In this document: positions 1 through 7,864 of the stretch, one piece after another | Layout: each line of letters begins with the position of its first letter | How positions within the stretch are numbered: the stretch's first letter is position 1 | From: Bordetella parapertussis | Lineage (GTDB): Bacteria; Pseudomonadota; Gammaproteobacteria; Burkholderiales; Burkholderiaceae_C | Direction: 5' to 3' | Assembly (NCBI GenBank): GCA_945888535.1 | Contig: CAMDAN010000077.1 | Span: 1-12,125 of the forward strand | Length of the DNA: 12,125 bases | Translations under genes and position numbers: made by a program | Notes under the pieces: generated by a model | Database searches by the model: none | Told to the model about the DNA's origin: nothing | The model's input: only the letters and a program-made list of their open reading frames with translations

Positions 1-752
1 GCCAAGTGCTAGGCCCCACCTACGACTACACCCAGCGGTTGTTGGATTTCAGCCTGCTGGCCAAAGGCGCTAAAGCCCCCGTCGCACGGCAAGCGCAGGC
101 CAGCACCGAAGCCACGCCCCGTGTGGTTGATTTGCTTCACCACGAAAGCCTGCTGGAAACCCAAACCGCGCCCAGCGGCGATCCCGACCCGTTTGATCTC
201 ACACGGCAGCCCGTGCGGTTTCCCGCAGACCGCTCCGCCCGTTTACAAAACCTCGCCCGGGCCGACGAAGGATTTTTACTGGCCATGGCGTATTCCACGC
301 AACGCGGTTATTCAGAATCGCACCCGTTTGTCGGCGAGATTCGGTTTGGAACCGTGAACTTGTGTATTGCGCCGGAAGAGCTGGGGTTCGAGATTTCGAT
401 TGGCGATTTGCCCATCACCGAGTGCCAAATGATTAACCAGTTCCAAGGCAGCCATGAACAGCCGCCGCAGTTCACCCGCGGCTATGGCTTGGCCTTTGGC
501 CACAGCGAACGCAAAGCCATGGCCATGGCCCTGGTAGACCGAGCGTTGCGGGCCGATGAATTAGGCGAAGCAGTCACAGCGCCAGCACAGATGCAAGAAT
601 TTGTGATGTCGCACAGCGACAGCTTAGAGAGCTCTGGTTTTGTGCAGCACTTGAAGTTGCCGCATTATGTTGACTTCCAATCGGAGTTGGAGCTGGTGCG
701 AAAAATGCGCCAATCCTTCGCCAATCCAAAGGACGCACATGCTGCCGGTTGA
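1..752 (+). CDS. phnI: PhnI, C-P lyase core subunit (5' partial)
   Basis: PhnI is the nucleosidase-type subunit of the C-P lyase complex. With PhnG, PhnH and PhnL it couples a phosphonate to C1 of the ATP ribose, displacing adenine; it acts in the cytoplasm. About 249 residues are present, against about 354 for the whole E. coli protein, so roughly the N-terminal third lies left of the window. The frame is open to the edge, and the GTG at position 6 is an internal valine rather than a start. Segments matching the PhnI family as I remember it are FLLAMAYSTQRGYSESHPFVG, GYGLAFGHSERKAMAMALVD near the middle, and LPHYVDFQSELELVR near the end. The 3' end overlaps phnJ by 14 bases, which suggests translational coupling. 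phnG and phnH would be expected immediately upstream. Confidence 0.95.
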   Translation, partial: QVLGPTYDYTQRLLDFSLLAKGAKAPVARQAQASTEATPRVVDLLHHESLLETQTAPSGDPDPFDLTRQPVRFPADRSARLQNLARADEGFLLAMAYSTQRGYSESHPFVGEIRFGTVNLCIAPEELGFEISIGDLPITECQMINQFQGSHEQPPQFTRGYGLAFGHSERKAMAMALVDRALRADELGEAVTAPAQMQEFVMSHSDSLESSGFVQHLKLPHYVDFQSELELVRKMRQSFANPKDAHAAG

Positions 753-1611
753 AACCATCACCCCCAGCCTGGTGCGTGACCCCCGCATCAATTTTGCGTA
801 TTTGGACGAGCGTACCAAGCGCATGATTCGGCGCGCTATTTTGAAAGCGGTGGCTATTCCCGGCTACCAAGTTCCGTTTGGCTCCCGCGAAATGCCGCTC
901 CCTTACGGCTGGGGTACGGGCGGTATTCAGGTAACCGCTTCCATCATCGGGCCGGTTGACGTGCTGAAGGTGATTGACCAAGGTTCTGACGACACGGTCA
1001 ACGCCGTCAATATTCGGCGTTTCTTTCAACGTACCACCGGCGTGGAAGTGACCACCGACACCACCAGCGCCAGCATTATCCAAACCCGCCACCGTATTCC
1101 AGAAACGCCTTTGCGCGAAGGCCAAGTGTTGGTGTACCAAGTGCCTGTACCAGAACCCATGCAGCACCTAGAACCGCGCGAAACAGAAACCCGAAAACTT
1201 CACGCTTTGCAAGAGTACGGCCTGATGCATGTCAATCTTTTTGAAGACTTGGCGCACTACGGCCACATCGCAACAACTTACGACTACCCTGTTTTGGTCA
1301 ATGGCCGCTACATCATGTCGCCCTCGCCCATCCCCAAATTTGACAATCCGAAAATGCATCTGAACCCCGCATTGCAACTCTTCGGTGCGGGTCGAGAGAA
1401 GCGAATTTATGCGGTGCCGCCTTACACCAGCGTAGAGAGCTTGGGGTTTGAAGACCATCCGTTTGAAGTGCAACGCTGGGACGCTGCCTGTGAACTCTGC
1501 GGCTCGCGTGAAAGCTTTCTCGACGAAGTGTTGATGGATGACCAAGGCTCGCGCATGTTTGTTTGCTCAGACAGTGACTACTGCGGCAAACGCCAGGCGG
1601 GCACCCCATGA
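739..1611 (+). CDS. phnJ: PhnJ, alpha-D-ribose 1-methylphosphonate 5-phosphate C-P lyase
   Basis: PhnJ is the radical-SAM enzyme that cleaves the carbon-phosphorus bond of ribose 1-phosphonate 5-phosphate, giving the hydrocarbon and 5-phosphoribosyl 1,2-cyclic phosphate. The 290-residue product aligns without internal gaps to E. coli PhnJ (281 aa). The four conserved cysteines fall at about 251, 254, 276 and 282 with the family spacing CxxC-x21-C-x5-C. The first three should hold the [4Fe-4S] cluster and the last is the thiyl-radical cysteine; Gly42, in AIPGYQVPFG, corresponds to the glycyl-radical Gly32. The ATG at 739 was chosen because AAGGA lies a few bases upstream and the conserved NFAYLDE block begins at residue 18; an in-frame start at 667 would lie deep in phnI. 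The N-terminus is about 10 residues longer than in E. coli. The stop overlaps the phnK start (ATGA). Confidence 0.97.
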   Translation: MLPVETITPSLVRDPRINFAYLDERTKRMIRRAILKAVAIPGYQVPFGSREMPLPYGWGTGGIQVTASIIGPVDVLKVIDQGSDDTVNAVNIRRFFQRTTGVEVTTDTTSASIIQTRHRIPETPLREGQVLVYQVPVPEPMQHLEPRETETRKLHALQEYGLMHVNLFEDLAHYGHIATTYDYPVLVNGRYIMSPSPIPKFDNPKMHLNPALQLFGAGREKRIYAVPPYTSVESLGFEDHPFEVQRWDAACELCGSRESFLDEVLMDDQGSRMFVCSDSDYCGKRQAGTP

Positions 1612-2396
1612 AATACACCGACAACACGCCACCCCTCATGCGCGTGCAGGGCTTGTCCTGCGCGTATGGCGCTCGCTCCGTAGTGCGTGACATTTCTTTT
1701 GACCTGTGGCCCGGCGAAGTCTTGGCGATTGTGGGCGAATCCGGATCAGGAAAAACCACGCTGCTCAACGCGGTTGCAGCCCGCCACACGCCCAGTGCCG
1801 GGCAGGTCAGCTTTGACATGCGCGACCATGGTTTGCAAAACATTTACGCCATGACAGAAGCCCAACGGCGCATGCTGTCTCGCACCGACTGGGGCTTTGT
1901 TCACCAAAACGCTGCCGATGGGCTGCGTATGAATGTATCGGCCGGTGCCAACGTCAGCGAGCGCTTGATGGCACTAGGCCAGCGCCACTATGGCCGGCTG
2001 CGCGAGCAAGCTACCGACTGGTTAGAACGCGTAGAAATAAGTCCCAGCCGAATGGATGATCGGCCTGATACGTTTTCAGGTGGAATGCGCCAGCGGCTTC
2101 AAATCGCCCGCAATCTGATCACGCAACCGCGCTTAGTCTTTATGGACGAGCCGACCTCGGGCTTGGACGTTTCGGTACAAGCCCGACTGCTCGATATGTT
2201 ACGGATGCTGACGCGCCAGATGAACCTCGCTGCCATCATCGTCACCCATGATTTGGCGGTGGCTCGCTTGTTAGCCCAGCGCATGTTGGTGATGCAAAAC
2301 GGCCAAGCCGTCGAAACCGGCTTGACCGACCAAGTGTTGGACGACCCGCAACATCCCTACACCCAGCTTTTGGTTTCTTCGGTGCTGCAACCATGA
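1608..2396 (+). CDS. phnK: PhnK, C-P lyase ABC-family ATPase
   Basis: PhnK is an ABC-type ATPase that docks on the PhnGHIJ core complex; it is not a transport subunit despite its homology to dipeptide-transporter ATPases. The 262-residue protein is close to the E. coli length of about 252. It has a complete nucleotide-binding domain: Walker A GESGSGKTT at residues 43-51, ABC signature FSGGM at 156-160, Walker B LVFMDEP ending at about 182, a D-loop at SGLD, and the H-loop histidine at 214 in VTHD. The C-terminus QHPYTQLLVSSVL resembles the oligopeptide-ATPase tail typical of PhnK. The start codon overlaps the phnJ stop and the stop overlaps the phnL start, both as ATGA. Order between phnJ and phnL separates it from the related phnC downstream. 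Confidence 0.96.
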   Translation: MKYTDNTPPLMRVQGLSCAYGARSVVRDISFDLWPGEVLAIVGESGSGKTTLLNAVAARHTPSAGQVSFDMRDHGLQNIYAMTEAQRRMLSRTDWGFVHQNAADGLRMNVSAGANVSERLMALGQRHYGRLREQATDWLERVEISPSRMDDRPDTFSGGMRQRLQIARNLITQPRLVFMDEPTSGLDVSVQARLLDMLRMLTRQMNLAAIIVTHDLAVARLLAQRMLVMQNGQAVETGLTDQVLDDPQHPYTQLLVSSVLQP

Positions 2397-3124
2397 CCCA
2401 TCCACAGACCGGACCTGCGCCTTTGCTCAACATGCAAGGGGTTAGCAAACACTTTGTTTTGCATTTGCAAAACAGCACGGATTTACCTGTACTTCATGAC
2501 TTTCATTTGTCTTTGCTACCCGGGGAGTGCGTGCGTTTAAGCGGCCCCTCGGGCATGGGGAAAAGCACGGTGCTCAAGCTCGCTTTCGGAAACTACCGCG
2601 CAACCCAAGGGCATATTTGGGTGCGTGACACCGACGGCACCCCCATAGACATTACCCAAGCCAGCGCCCGAACCGTACTTCACCTGCGCAGCCAAACCAT
2701 GGGCTATGTGAGCCAGTTCTTGCGGGTGATTCCGCGTGTTGCTGCGATTGACATCGTGGCTGAGCCTTTACTCGAAGGGGGAGACGCGAGCATCAGCCCG
2801 ACCCAAGCCCGCGAACAAGCCGCCCATTGGCTTACCCGTTTGCGTATTCCGCAGTCGCTGTGGCAGCTCCCACCGGCGACATTTTCCGGAGGCGAGCAAC
2901 AGCGCATCAACATCGCCCGCAGTTTCATTAAGCCACGGCCTTTGTTGTTGCTTGATGAACCCACCGCCTCTTTGGACCCCGAAAACACCCAAACGGTGAT
3001 CGAGCTGATTACCCAAGCCCGCGCCCAAGGTGTCGCCATCCTTGGCATTTTTCACGATGACCATGTCGCACAAGCCGTCGCCAGTCGCACGGTTGAGATG
3101 CAATCTTTTAAGACCACGCTATGA
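2393..3124 (+). CDS. phnL: PhnL, C-P lyase ABC-family ATPase
   Basis: PhnL is the second ABC-type ATPase of the C-P lyase system; it supports formation of the ribosyl-triphosphate phosphonate adduct with PhnI, PhnG and PhnH and can bind the PhnK-bearing complex. The 243-residue product carries Walker A GPSGMGKST at residues 51-59, a Q-loop in YVSQFLRV at about 108, signature FSGGE at 164-168, Walker B LLLLDEP at 184-190 and the H-loop histidine at about 221 in GIFHDD. The conserved lead-in VSKHFVLHLQN and the segment FLRVIPRV fit PhnL/LolD-like ATPases. It starts inside the phnK stop and ends inside the phnM start, each through a 4-base ATGA overlap. LolD is the nearest alternative family, but the gene order makes PhnL nearly certain. 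Confidence 0.96.
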   Translation: MTHPQTGPAPLLNMQGVSKHFVLHLQNSTDLPVLHDFHLSLLPGECVRLSGPSGMGKSTVLKLAFGNYRATQGHIWVRDTDGTPIDITQASARTVLHLRSQTMGYVSQFLRVIPRVAAIDIVAEPLLEGGDASISPTQAREQAAHWLTRLRIPQSLWQLPPATFSGGEQQRINIARSFIKPRPLLLLDEPTASLDPENTQTVIELITQARAQGVAILGIFHDDHVAQAVASRTVEMQSFKTTL

Positions 3125-4290
3125 ATTCACCGATCGCAAGCCCCACCATTTTTACCAACGCCCGCTTGGTACTCGATGACGAAGTCGTCACTGGAACGCT
3201 GTATAGCCACGGTGGAACCATTGAGCGCATAGACCAAGGCGCAAGCGCCGTGAGCGGCGCAATTGATTTGCAGGGTGACATTTTAATGCCTGGCATGGTG
3301 GAAGTACATACCGACAATTTTGAGCGCCACTTGATGCCCCGCCCTAAAGTGCGCTGGGACGATGCGCCCGCGCTCCTAGCGCACGATGCAGAAATTGCAG
3401 CAGCAGGAATCACTACAGTCTTAGACGCTCTTGGCGTTGGCGAAGCCGACCCCGACAGTGTGCGTGGCAGCGAATGGAATTCTGTACTCGACTGTATTAA
3501 AGAATTTTCTGAGCGCGGAACATTGCGTGCTGACCATCTCTTGCATGTGCGCTGTGAATTGCCTGCTCCCAATACGCTGGAGTTGTTTGCGCCCTTCGTG
3601 GGTAATCCGATGGTGCGCATGATCTCCCTGATGGACCACACCCCTGGCCAGCGCCAGTGGGAAAACTTAGAACACGCGTGGATCTATTTTTCTGGAAAAA
3701 AAGGCTGGAGCAGAGAAAAATTTGATGAACGCGTAGCCATGTCCATCGAACTCCAAGCACTCTACGCACAACCCCACCGCGCCTACTTTACCGCTTACTG
3801 TAACGAGCACCAAATCGCATTGGCAAGCCACGACGACACGACGGTTGCCCACGTAGAACAAGCGTTTGCAGAAGGCGCCACGGTGTGCGAGTTTCCAACC
3901 ACGGTAGCCGCCGCCCAAGCCGCACGCGATCGCAACATGCTAACCATCATGGGCGGGCCCAACGTGGTTCGGGGCGGCTCGCATTCCGGGAATGTGTCTG
4001 CCATTGAGCTTGCCAAATTGGGCCTAATGGATATTTTGTCGTCGGACTATGTTCCGGGTAGTCTGCTTTCTGCCGTGGTTCGCCTTACTGAGACTGCCAG
4101 CTTGACCTTGCCCCAGGCCGTGGCTTTGGTAAGCCGCAATCCTGCTAAGTCGATCGGCTTACATGACCGGGGCCGTATTGCCCCTGAAATGCGTGCGGAC
4201 TTAGTCCAAATGCGGATCACCACGCTCGCCGACGGACGCCAGCAACCCATTGTTCGTGCGGTCTGGCGCGGTGGTGTTCGCGTAGTTTAG
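3121..4290 (+). CDS. phnM: PhnM, ribose 1-methylphosphonate 5-triphosphate diphosphatase
   Basis: PhnM is an amidohydrolase-superfamily enzyme that removes pyrophosphate from alpha-D-ribose 1-phosphonate 5-triphosphate, giving the 5-phosphate substrate of PhnJ. The 389-residue length is close to E. coli PhnM (about 378). Seen here are the metal-binding entry motif HTDNFERH at residues 63-70, preceded by LMPGMVEV; the HDD cluster at 237-239; GGPNVVRGGSHSGN with a conserved His at 288; and SSDYVPGS with the active-site Asp at 309. The C-terminal RGRIAPEMRADLVQ is the usual small beta-sandwich tail of amidohydrolases. The start overlaps the phnL stop (ATGA). It is the last gene of the tightly overlapped block; 81 noncoding bases follow before phnC. 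Confidence 0.96.
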   Translation: MNSPIASPTIFTNARLVLDDEVVTGTLYSHGGTIERIDQGASAVSGAIDLQGDILMPGMVEVHTDNFERHLMPRPKVRWDDAPALLAHDAEIAAAGITTVLDALGVGEADPDSVRGSEWNSVLDCIKEFSERGTLRADHLLHVRCELPAPNTLELFAPFVGNPMVRMISLMDHTPGQRQWENLEHAWIYFSGKKGWSREKFDERVAMSIELQALYAQPHRAYFTAYCNEHQIALASHDDTTVAHVEQAFAEGATVCEFPTTVAAAQAARDRNMLTIMGGPNVVRGGSHSGNVSAIELAKLGLMDILSSDYVPGSLLSAVVRLTETASLTLPQAVALVSRNPAKSIGLHDRGRIAPEMRADLVQMRITTLADGRQQPIVRAVWRGGVRVV

Positions 4291-4371
4291 TTGCGTCACA
4301 CCAATGACATACAGGCCACCTAAGCTCGCTTTTTTATTTTGAAAACTGGCGCCGCGCCACCCTTCCAACCT
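4291..4371 (+). promoter_or_regulatory. phnM-phnC intergenic region with 13-base palindrome
   Basis: This 81-base gap is the only sizeable break inside the phn cluster. Positions 4347-4359 form the interrupted palindrome TGGCGC-C-GCGCCA, ending 12 bases before the phnC ATG. A T-rich run (4331-4340) lies just upstream, after a very weak AAGC/GCTT repeat that does not make a convincing terminator. I see no clear Pho box and no good -35/-10 pair. No purine-rich ribosome-binding site precedes the phnC start. Whether the palindrome is an operator, an RNA hairpin or chance in GC-rich DNA cannot be settled from sequence alone. Confidence 0.35.
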
Positions 4372-5196
4372 ATGAACACTCTCGCACTTCACAACCTCAC
4401 CAAGCGCTTTGGCAACACCACGGCGGTTGACAACGTCTCGCTTGATTTTGAAGCTGGAAGTTTTGTCGGCATCATTGGCCGCTCCGGCGCTGGAAAATCC
4501 ACGCTCTTGCGCATGATCAACCGCCTCAACGAACCCACCACGGGTTCCATTGAATTTGAAGGTACGGTAGTCACGGATTTAGAAGGCAGAGACTTGAACC
4601 AATGGCGTCGCAATTGCGCAATGGTTTTTCAGCAGTTCAACTTAATTGGTCGTTTGGATGTTTTAACCAATGTCTTGATGGGTCGCTTAACCAGTGTGCC
4701 GACATGGCGAGCTCTTTTAACCCTGTGGAGTGAAGCTGACAAGCTCGACGCCCTGGAAGCCTTAGACCGCTTTGGCATGGCAGACTTTGCCGCTCAGCGT
4801 TGCGACCAACTCTCCGGCGGCCAACAGCAACGCGTGGCTATCTGCCGCGCCCTGGTCCAGCGTCCCAAAATTATTTTGGCCGACGAGCCGATTGCTTCGC
4901 TGGACCCACGCAACACCCAAATGGTGATGGACGCGCTGCAAAGCATTAACAAAGATTTGGGGATTACGGTCTTGTGCAACTTGCATGCACTCGATGTTGC
5001 CCGCAATTACTGCGACCGCCTGGTTGGAATGTCTGCCGGGCGTGTGGTGTTTGATGGCGCTCCTGAAGCCCTGAGCCAAGACCTCGTGAAATCCCTGTAC
5101 GGCATTGAAGCCGACGAGATGCTGCTCTCTAACCCAGCGAGTGATCTCAAACAAGCCAATGTTCTCCCTTTTGCGCGTGTGGTTCACACCGCATAA
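4372..5196 (+). CDS. phnC: PhnC, phosphonate ABC importer ATP-binding protein
   Basis: PhnC is the cytoplasmic ATPase that powers phosphonate uptake through PhnE1/PhnE2. The 274-residue product has Walker [10 protein letters not shown] at 36-44, a Q-loop at VFQQFNLI (Gln87), signature LSGGQ at 147-151, Walker B IILADEP ending at 173, a D-loop SLDP and the H-loop His205 in [14 protein letters not shown]. The last segment, together with [10 protein letters not shown], is typical of the PhnC branch of ABC ATPases. The ATG at 4372 was chosen because family members begin directly before the first beta strand (here [11 protein letters not shown]). An in-frame TTG at 4339 would add 11 residues of low-complexity sequence. 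Neither start has a recognisable Shine-Dalgarno. phnD follows after 49 bases, in the usual phnCDE order. Confidence 0.95.
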   Translation: MNTLALHNLTKRFGNTTAVDNVSLDFEAGSFVGIIGRSGAGKSTLLRMINRLNEPTTGSIEFEGTVVTDLEGRDLNQWRRNCAMVFQQFNLIGRLDVLTNVLMGRLTSVPTWRALLTLWSEADKLDALEALDRFGMADFAAQRCDQLSGGQQQRVAICRALVQRPKIILADEPIASLDPRNTQMVMDALQSINKDLGITVLCNLHALDVARNYCDRLVGMSAGRVVFDGAPEALSQDLVKSLYGIEADEMLLSNPASDLKQANVLPFARVVHTA

Positions 5197-5233
5197 AAAA
5201 TCTCCCCCTGTGTCTTTTCATTACTTAACTATT

Positions 5234-5238
5234 AAGGA
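5234..5238 (+). promoter_or_regulatory. ribosome-binding site of phnD
   Basis: AAGGA lies 7 bases upstream of the ATG at 5246. It decides the phnD start, because the frame stays open 47 codons further upstream into the end of phnC; that upstream part is not protein-like and would hide the signal peptide. Confidence 0.7.
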
Positions 5239-5245
5239 ACTTCGT

Positions 5246-6145
5246 ATGTTGAATCGCCGCGTTCTCCTCGCATTGGCTGCTTCTAGCGCGCTGATGGCTT
5301 CTGCCCAAGCACAAGATTGGAAAGCCAAATACCCCGAATTAATTTTTGCCAGCATCCCTGATGAAAATGCAACGATGGTTACTGAAAAGTATGCTGATTT
5401 TGTTGCTTACTTGTCCCGTGAAATCGGTGTTCCAGTCAAGCTGCGTATTGCAGGCGACTACGCTGCTGTGATTGAAGGACAGCGCGCTGAACAGATCCAC
5501 ATTGCCTATTACGGTTCCTCCTCGTACGCACGTGCTCGCATGATTGGCGTAAAAACTACCCCGTTTGCGATTGAAGTCAACAAAGGTGGCGTAAAGGCAT
5601 ACCACTCTGTTTTTTATGTAAAAGCCAATTCATCCTACAAAAAAATTGAAGATCTCAAAGGCAAAAGTATCGCTTTGGTTGACCCTAACTCAACCTCTGG
5701 CAACAACGTCCCACGCTACGCCATGGACAAAATGGGTATCAAGCCGGATGAATTTTTTGGCAAAGTGGTTTACAGCGGTAGCCACACCAACGCGGTGATG
5801 GCACTCAGCCAAGGTACCGTCGACGTAGCTGCTAACTGGTGGAATAACGAAACCGATTCAGAGTTAATCCGCATGTCCGACAAAGGCATGGTAAAAAAGG
5901 AGGATTTCCGAATTATTTACAAATCAGATGCGATCGTGAACTCGCCGATTGCTTATCTTGATAGCTTGCCCGCTGATTTGAAAAAGAAAATTGAACAGGC
6001 CTTTTTTGATGCGCCCAAAAAAGACAAGGCTGCGTTTGACAAAGTCTCTGGCGGTAAAAATGAGCCCTTCCAAGCTGTGACCCATGAGGCTTATCTCCCC
6101 GTCGTGGCGCTCAACCAGTTTGTTGACGCATTGCGTAAAAAGTAA
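5246..6145 (+). CDS. phnD: PhnD, periplasmic phosphonate-binding protein
   Basis: PhnD is the soluble receptor that captures phosphonate (or phosphate/phosphite analogues) in the periplasm and delivers it to PhnE. The 299-residue precursor starts with a classic Sec signal: basic MLNRR, a hydrophobic stretch of about 14 residues, and an AQA cleavage site near residue 22. There is no lipobox cysteine, so it should be soluble. The mature part has the PhnD-family order: FASIPDENAT at the N-lobe, YYGSSSYARA, LKGKSIALVDPNSTSGN with the anion-binding turn at 148-152, SGSHTNAV with His180, and NWWNNETD around 198-204. It is shorter than E. coli PhnD (338 aa) but typical for the broader phosphate/phosphite/phosphonate-binding family. 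Ligand specificity cannot be read from sequence. The base composition is visibly AT-richer than phnJKLM. Confidence 0.95.
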   Translation: MLNRRVLLALAASSALMASAQAQDWKAKYPELIFASIPDENATMVTEKYADFVAYLSREIGVPVKLRIAGDYAAVIEGQRAEQIHIAYYGSSSYARARMIGVKTTPFAIEVNKGGVKAYHSVFYVKANSSYKKIEDLKGKSIALVDPNSTSGNNVPRYAMDKMGIKPDEFFGKVVYSGSHTNAVMALSQGTVDVAANWWNNETDSELIRMSDKGMVKKEDFRIIYKSDAIVNSPIAYLDSLPADLKKKIEQAFFDAPKKDKAAFDKVSGGKNEPFQAVTHEAYLPVVALNQFVDALRKK

Positions 6146-6151
6146 GCACGT

Positions 6152-7009
6152 ATGACAGCGCTCAACACCATGGGCGTGGCCTATGCCGAAGCGGTGGTGG
6201 CTAAACGCCGCCAGCTTTGGCTGGGCCTGTTAGTGTTGGGCGTGTGTGTTTTATTGTCTGGACACATCACTGAGATTTCTTTTTCGAAGTTTTTTGACAA
6301 TATTGGCGCCTTCACCAGCTACATCGTTCGTATTGTTCATCTTGAAAACGGCCAGTCGGTCTTGAGTAATCCCGCAGAGTGGTTCTGGGGCTGGAAAAAA
6401 TGGTTGGCCTTGATGGGTGAGACCTTGTTAATGGCCTACGTAGGGACTTTAATGGGCGCTTCAGCCGCCTTGGGCCTGTGTTTCTTGGCGAGTAAAAACG
6501 TAACCGCTAACGCGGCGGTGGTATTTGCCACTAGGCGGTTATTGGAGTTTTCCAGAACCGTTCCTGAAATGGTATTCGCATTGATTTTTGTCGTGGCGTT
6601 CAGTTTGGGTCCCTTGCCCGGCATATTGGCCTTGGCCATTCACACTACCGGCGCTTTAGGTAAATTATTTGCTGAAGTGGTAGAAAACATCGATATGAAA
6701 CCAGTCGATGGTGTCATATCAACAGGCGGCACTTGGTTGCATAAAGTCCGATTCGCCGTGCTGCCTCAGGTGGCCTCCAATTTCGCCAGTTATGCCTTGC
6801 TACGCTTTGAGATCAATGTGCGAAGCGCTGCCGTTTTGGGCTTTGTGGGCGCAGGAGGAATTGGGCAGACGCTGCTCGAAGTGATCCGCAAGTTTTATTA
6901 CGCTGATGTCAGCGCGTTGTTGGTCTTAATCATTGCCACTGTCATGCTGATAGACACCATCACCGAACGAGTACGCCACCGTCTGCTCGGCCAAGAGAGT
7001 GCGTCATGA
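6152..7009 (+). CDS. phnE: PhnE1, phosphonate ABC importer permease
   Basis: This is the first of two inner-membrane permeases forming the phosphonate channel. The 285-residue protein starts with a basic segment (AKRRQ), a first membrane helix at about residues 22-36, a long periplasmic loop containing FFDNIGAFTSYIVRI, then several more hydrophobic helices from about residue 88 on. The cytoplasmic coupling loop that contacts PhnC is visible from about 175 to 206: EVVENIDMKPVDGVISTGG followed by VRFAVLPQ, the EAA-type motif. FEINVRSAAVLGFVGAGGIG is the conserved C-terminal permease segment. The start ATG lies 6 bases after the phnD stop; the site ahead of it is weak, so a start at Met7 (6170) is possible. 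The stop overlaps the phnE2 start as ATGA. Confidence 0.94.
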   Translation: MTALNTMGVAYAEAVVAKRRQLWLGLLVLGVCVLLSGHITEISFSKFFDNIGAFTSYIVRIVHLENGQSVLSNPAEWFWGWKKWLALMGETLLMAYVGTLMGASAALGLCFLASKNVTANAAVVFATRRLLEFSRTVPEMVFALIFVVAFSLGPLPGILALAIHTTGALGKLFAEVVENIDMKPVDGVISTGGTWLHKVRFAVLPQVASNFASYALLRFEINVRSAAVLGFVGAGGIGQTLLEVIRKFYYADVSALLVLIIATVMLIDTITERVRHRLLGQESAS

Positions 7010-7842
7010 GCCAGCGCGACATACTCCGCCAGCGCTATAGCAGTGAATTTCAGCCGTTTTACCAAGGCAATCTTCGGTCGTTTTCCATAGCACTCATTGC
7101 AGCTGCTTTGTTTTTTTATGGCTTGTACAGCCTTGACATGACCTATGCGCGAATCGCAGGCGGCATCAGTGAGCTCGGACGGATGGTGCTACTCATGCTT
7201 CCCCCAGATCCTGGCACTTGGACGCGGGCGGGCACCTACGTTTACGCTATGGTAGAGACGCTTTCTATCGCCTTGCTGGGCACCTTGTTAGCCGCCGTCT
7301 TCGCGTTCCCGCTGGGGTTTTTAGCCGCTCGTAATACGACGGTTAACCGCATCGTTCAGTTTTTCGCCCGGCGCAGTTTTGACACGCTGCGGGGCGTTGA
7401 TATTTTGATTTGGGCGCTCATTTGGATTAACGTGGTTGGCTTGGGCCCGTTTGCAGGTGTATTGGCTTTGCTGATGTCAGACTTAGGCAGCTTTGGCAAG
7501 TTGTTTTCTGAGGCGATTGAAGCCGCCGATGACAAGCCAGTGGAAGGCGTTGTGTCTACCGGCGGTTCATCATTGTCTGCGGTTCGCTTTGGCATCTTGC
7601 CCCAGTTGATGCCCGTGCTATTGAGCCAAGTGTTGTATGCCTTTGAGTCCAACACCCGCAGCGCCTCCATCATCGGGATCGTCGGTGCTGGCGGTATCGG
7701 ACTCATTTTGTCCGAGCAAATTCGGACCTTGGAATTTCAGCAAATGTCGTTTGTGATTTTGCTCATCTTGGTGACTGTCTCTGTGATTGATCATTTGTGC
7801 TCCAAACTCCGCTTTTCTATCATCGGAGTGAGGGCGCGCTAG
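7006..7842 (+). CDS. phnE: PhnE2, phosphonate ABC importer permease
   Basis: This is the second PhnE-type permease, 278 residues and clearly paralogous to its upstream neighbour; the pair probably forms a heterodimer in the inner membrane. The first hydrophobic segment is FSIALIAAALFFYGLYSLD, followed by a periplasmic stretch and a membrane core beginning at about residue 80 (YAMVETLSIALLGTLLAAV). The EAA coupling loop starts at Glu169: EAIEAADDKPVEGVVSTGGS, then VRFGILPQLMPV. FESNTRSASIIGIVGAGGIG parallels the corresponding segment of PhnE1. E. coli has a single phnE, whereas two-permease arrangements are common in alpha- and betaproteobacteria. It is translationally coupled to phnE1 by ATGA and followed after 22 bases by the HD gene. 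Confidence 0.94.
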   Translation: MSQRDILRQRYSSEFQPFYQGNLRSFSIALIAAALFFYGLYSLDMTYARIAGGISELGRMVLLMLPPDPGTWTRAGTYVYAMVETLSIALLGTLLAAVFAFPLGFLAARNTTVNRIVQFFARRSFDTLRGVDILIWALIWINVVGLGPFAGVLALLMSDLGSFGKLFSEAIEAADDKPVEGVVSTGGSSLSAVRFGILPQLMPVLLSQVLYAFESNTRSASIIGIVGAGGIGLILSEQIRTLEFQQMSFVILLILVTVSVIDHLCSKLRFSIIGVRAR

Positions 7843-7851
7843 TTGTAACGA

Positions 7852-7858
7852 ATAAGGA
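7852..7858 (+). promoter_or_regulatory. ribosome-binding site of the PhnZ-like gene
   Basis: The purine-rich stretch ATAAGGAAAA lies just ahead of the ATG at 7865, with AAGGA at suitable spacing. It supports the chosen start and shows the HD gene has its own initiation site rather than depending on overlap with phnE2. Confidence 0.6.
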
Positions 7859-7864
7859 AAATCC

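Noticed and set aside
574..1167. 197-residue open frame on the - strand over phnI/phnJ
   Set aside because: It is antisense to two well-conserved phn genes, and its sequence has no recognisable family motif.
4315..4340. Possible terminator after phnM
   Set aside because: The T-rich run is present, but the only stem (AAGC/GCTT with two-base loop) is too weak to support an intrinsic terminator.
5105..5245. N-terminal extension of PhnD starting inside phnC
   Set aside because: The downstream ATG at 5246 has a good ribosome-binding site and begins a clear signal peptide, which the extension would bury.
5897..5903. Strong internal AAGGAGG inside phnD
   Set aside because: No suitably spaced start codon with a credible reading frame follows; lysine and glutamate codons explain the run.
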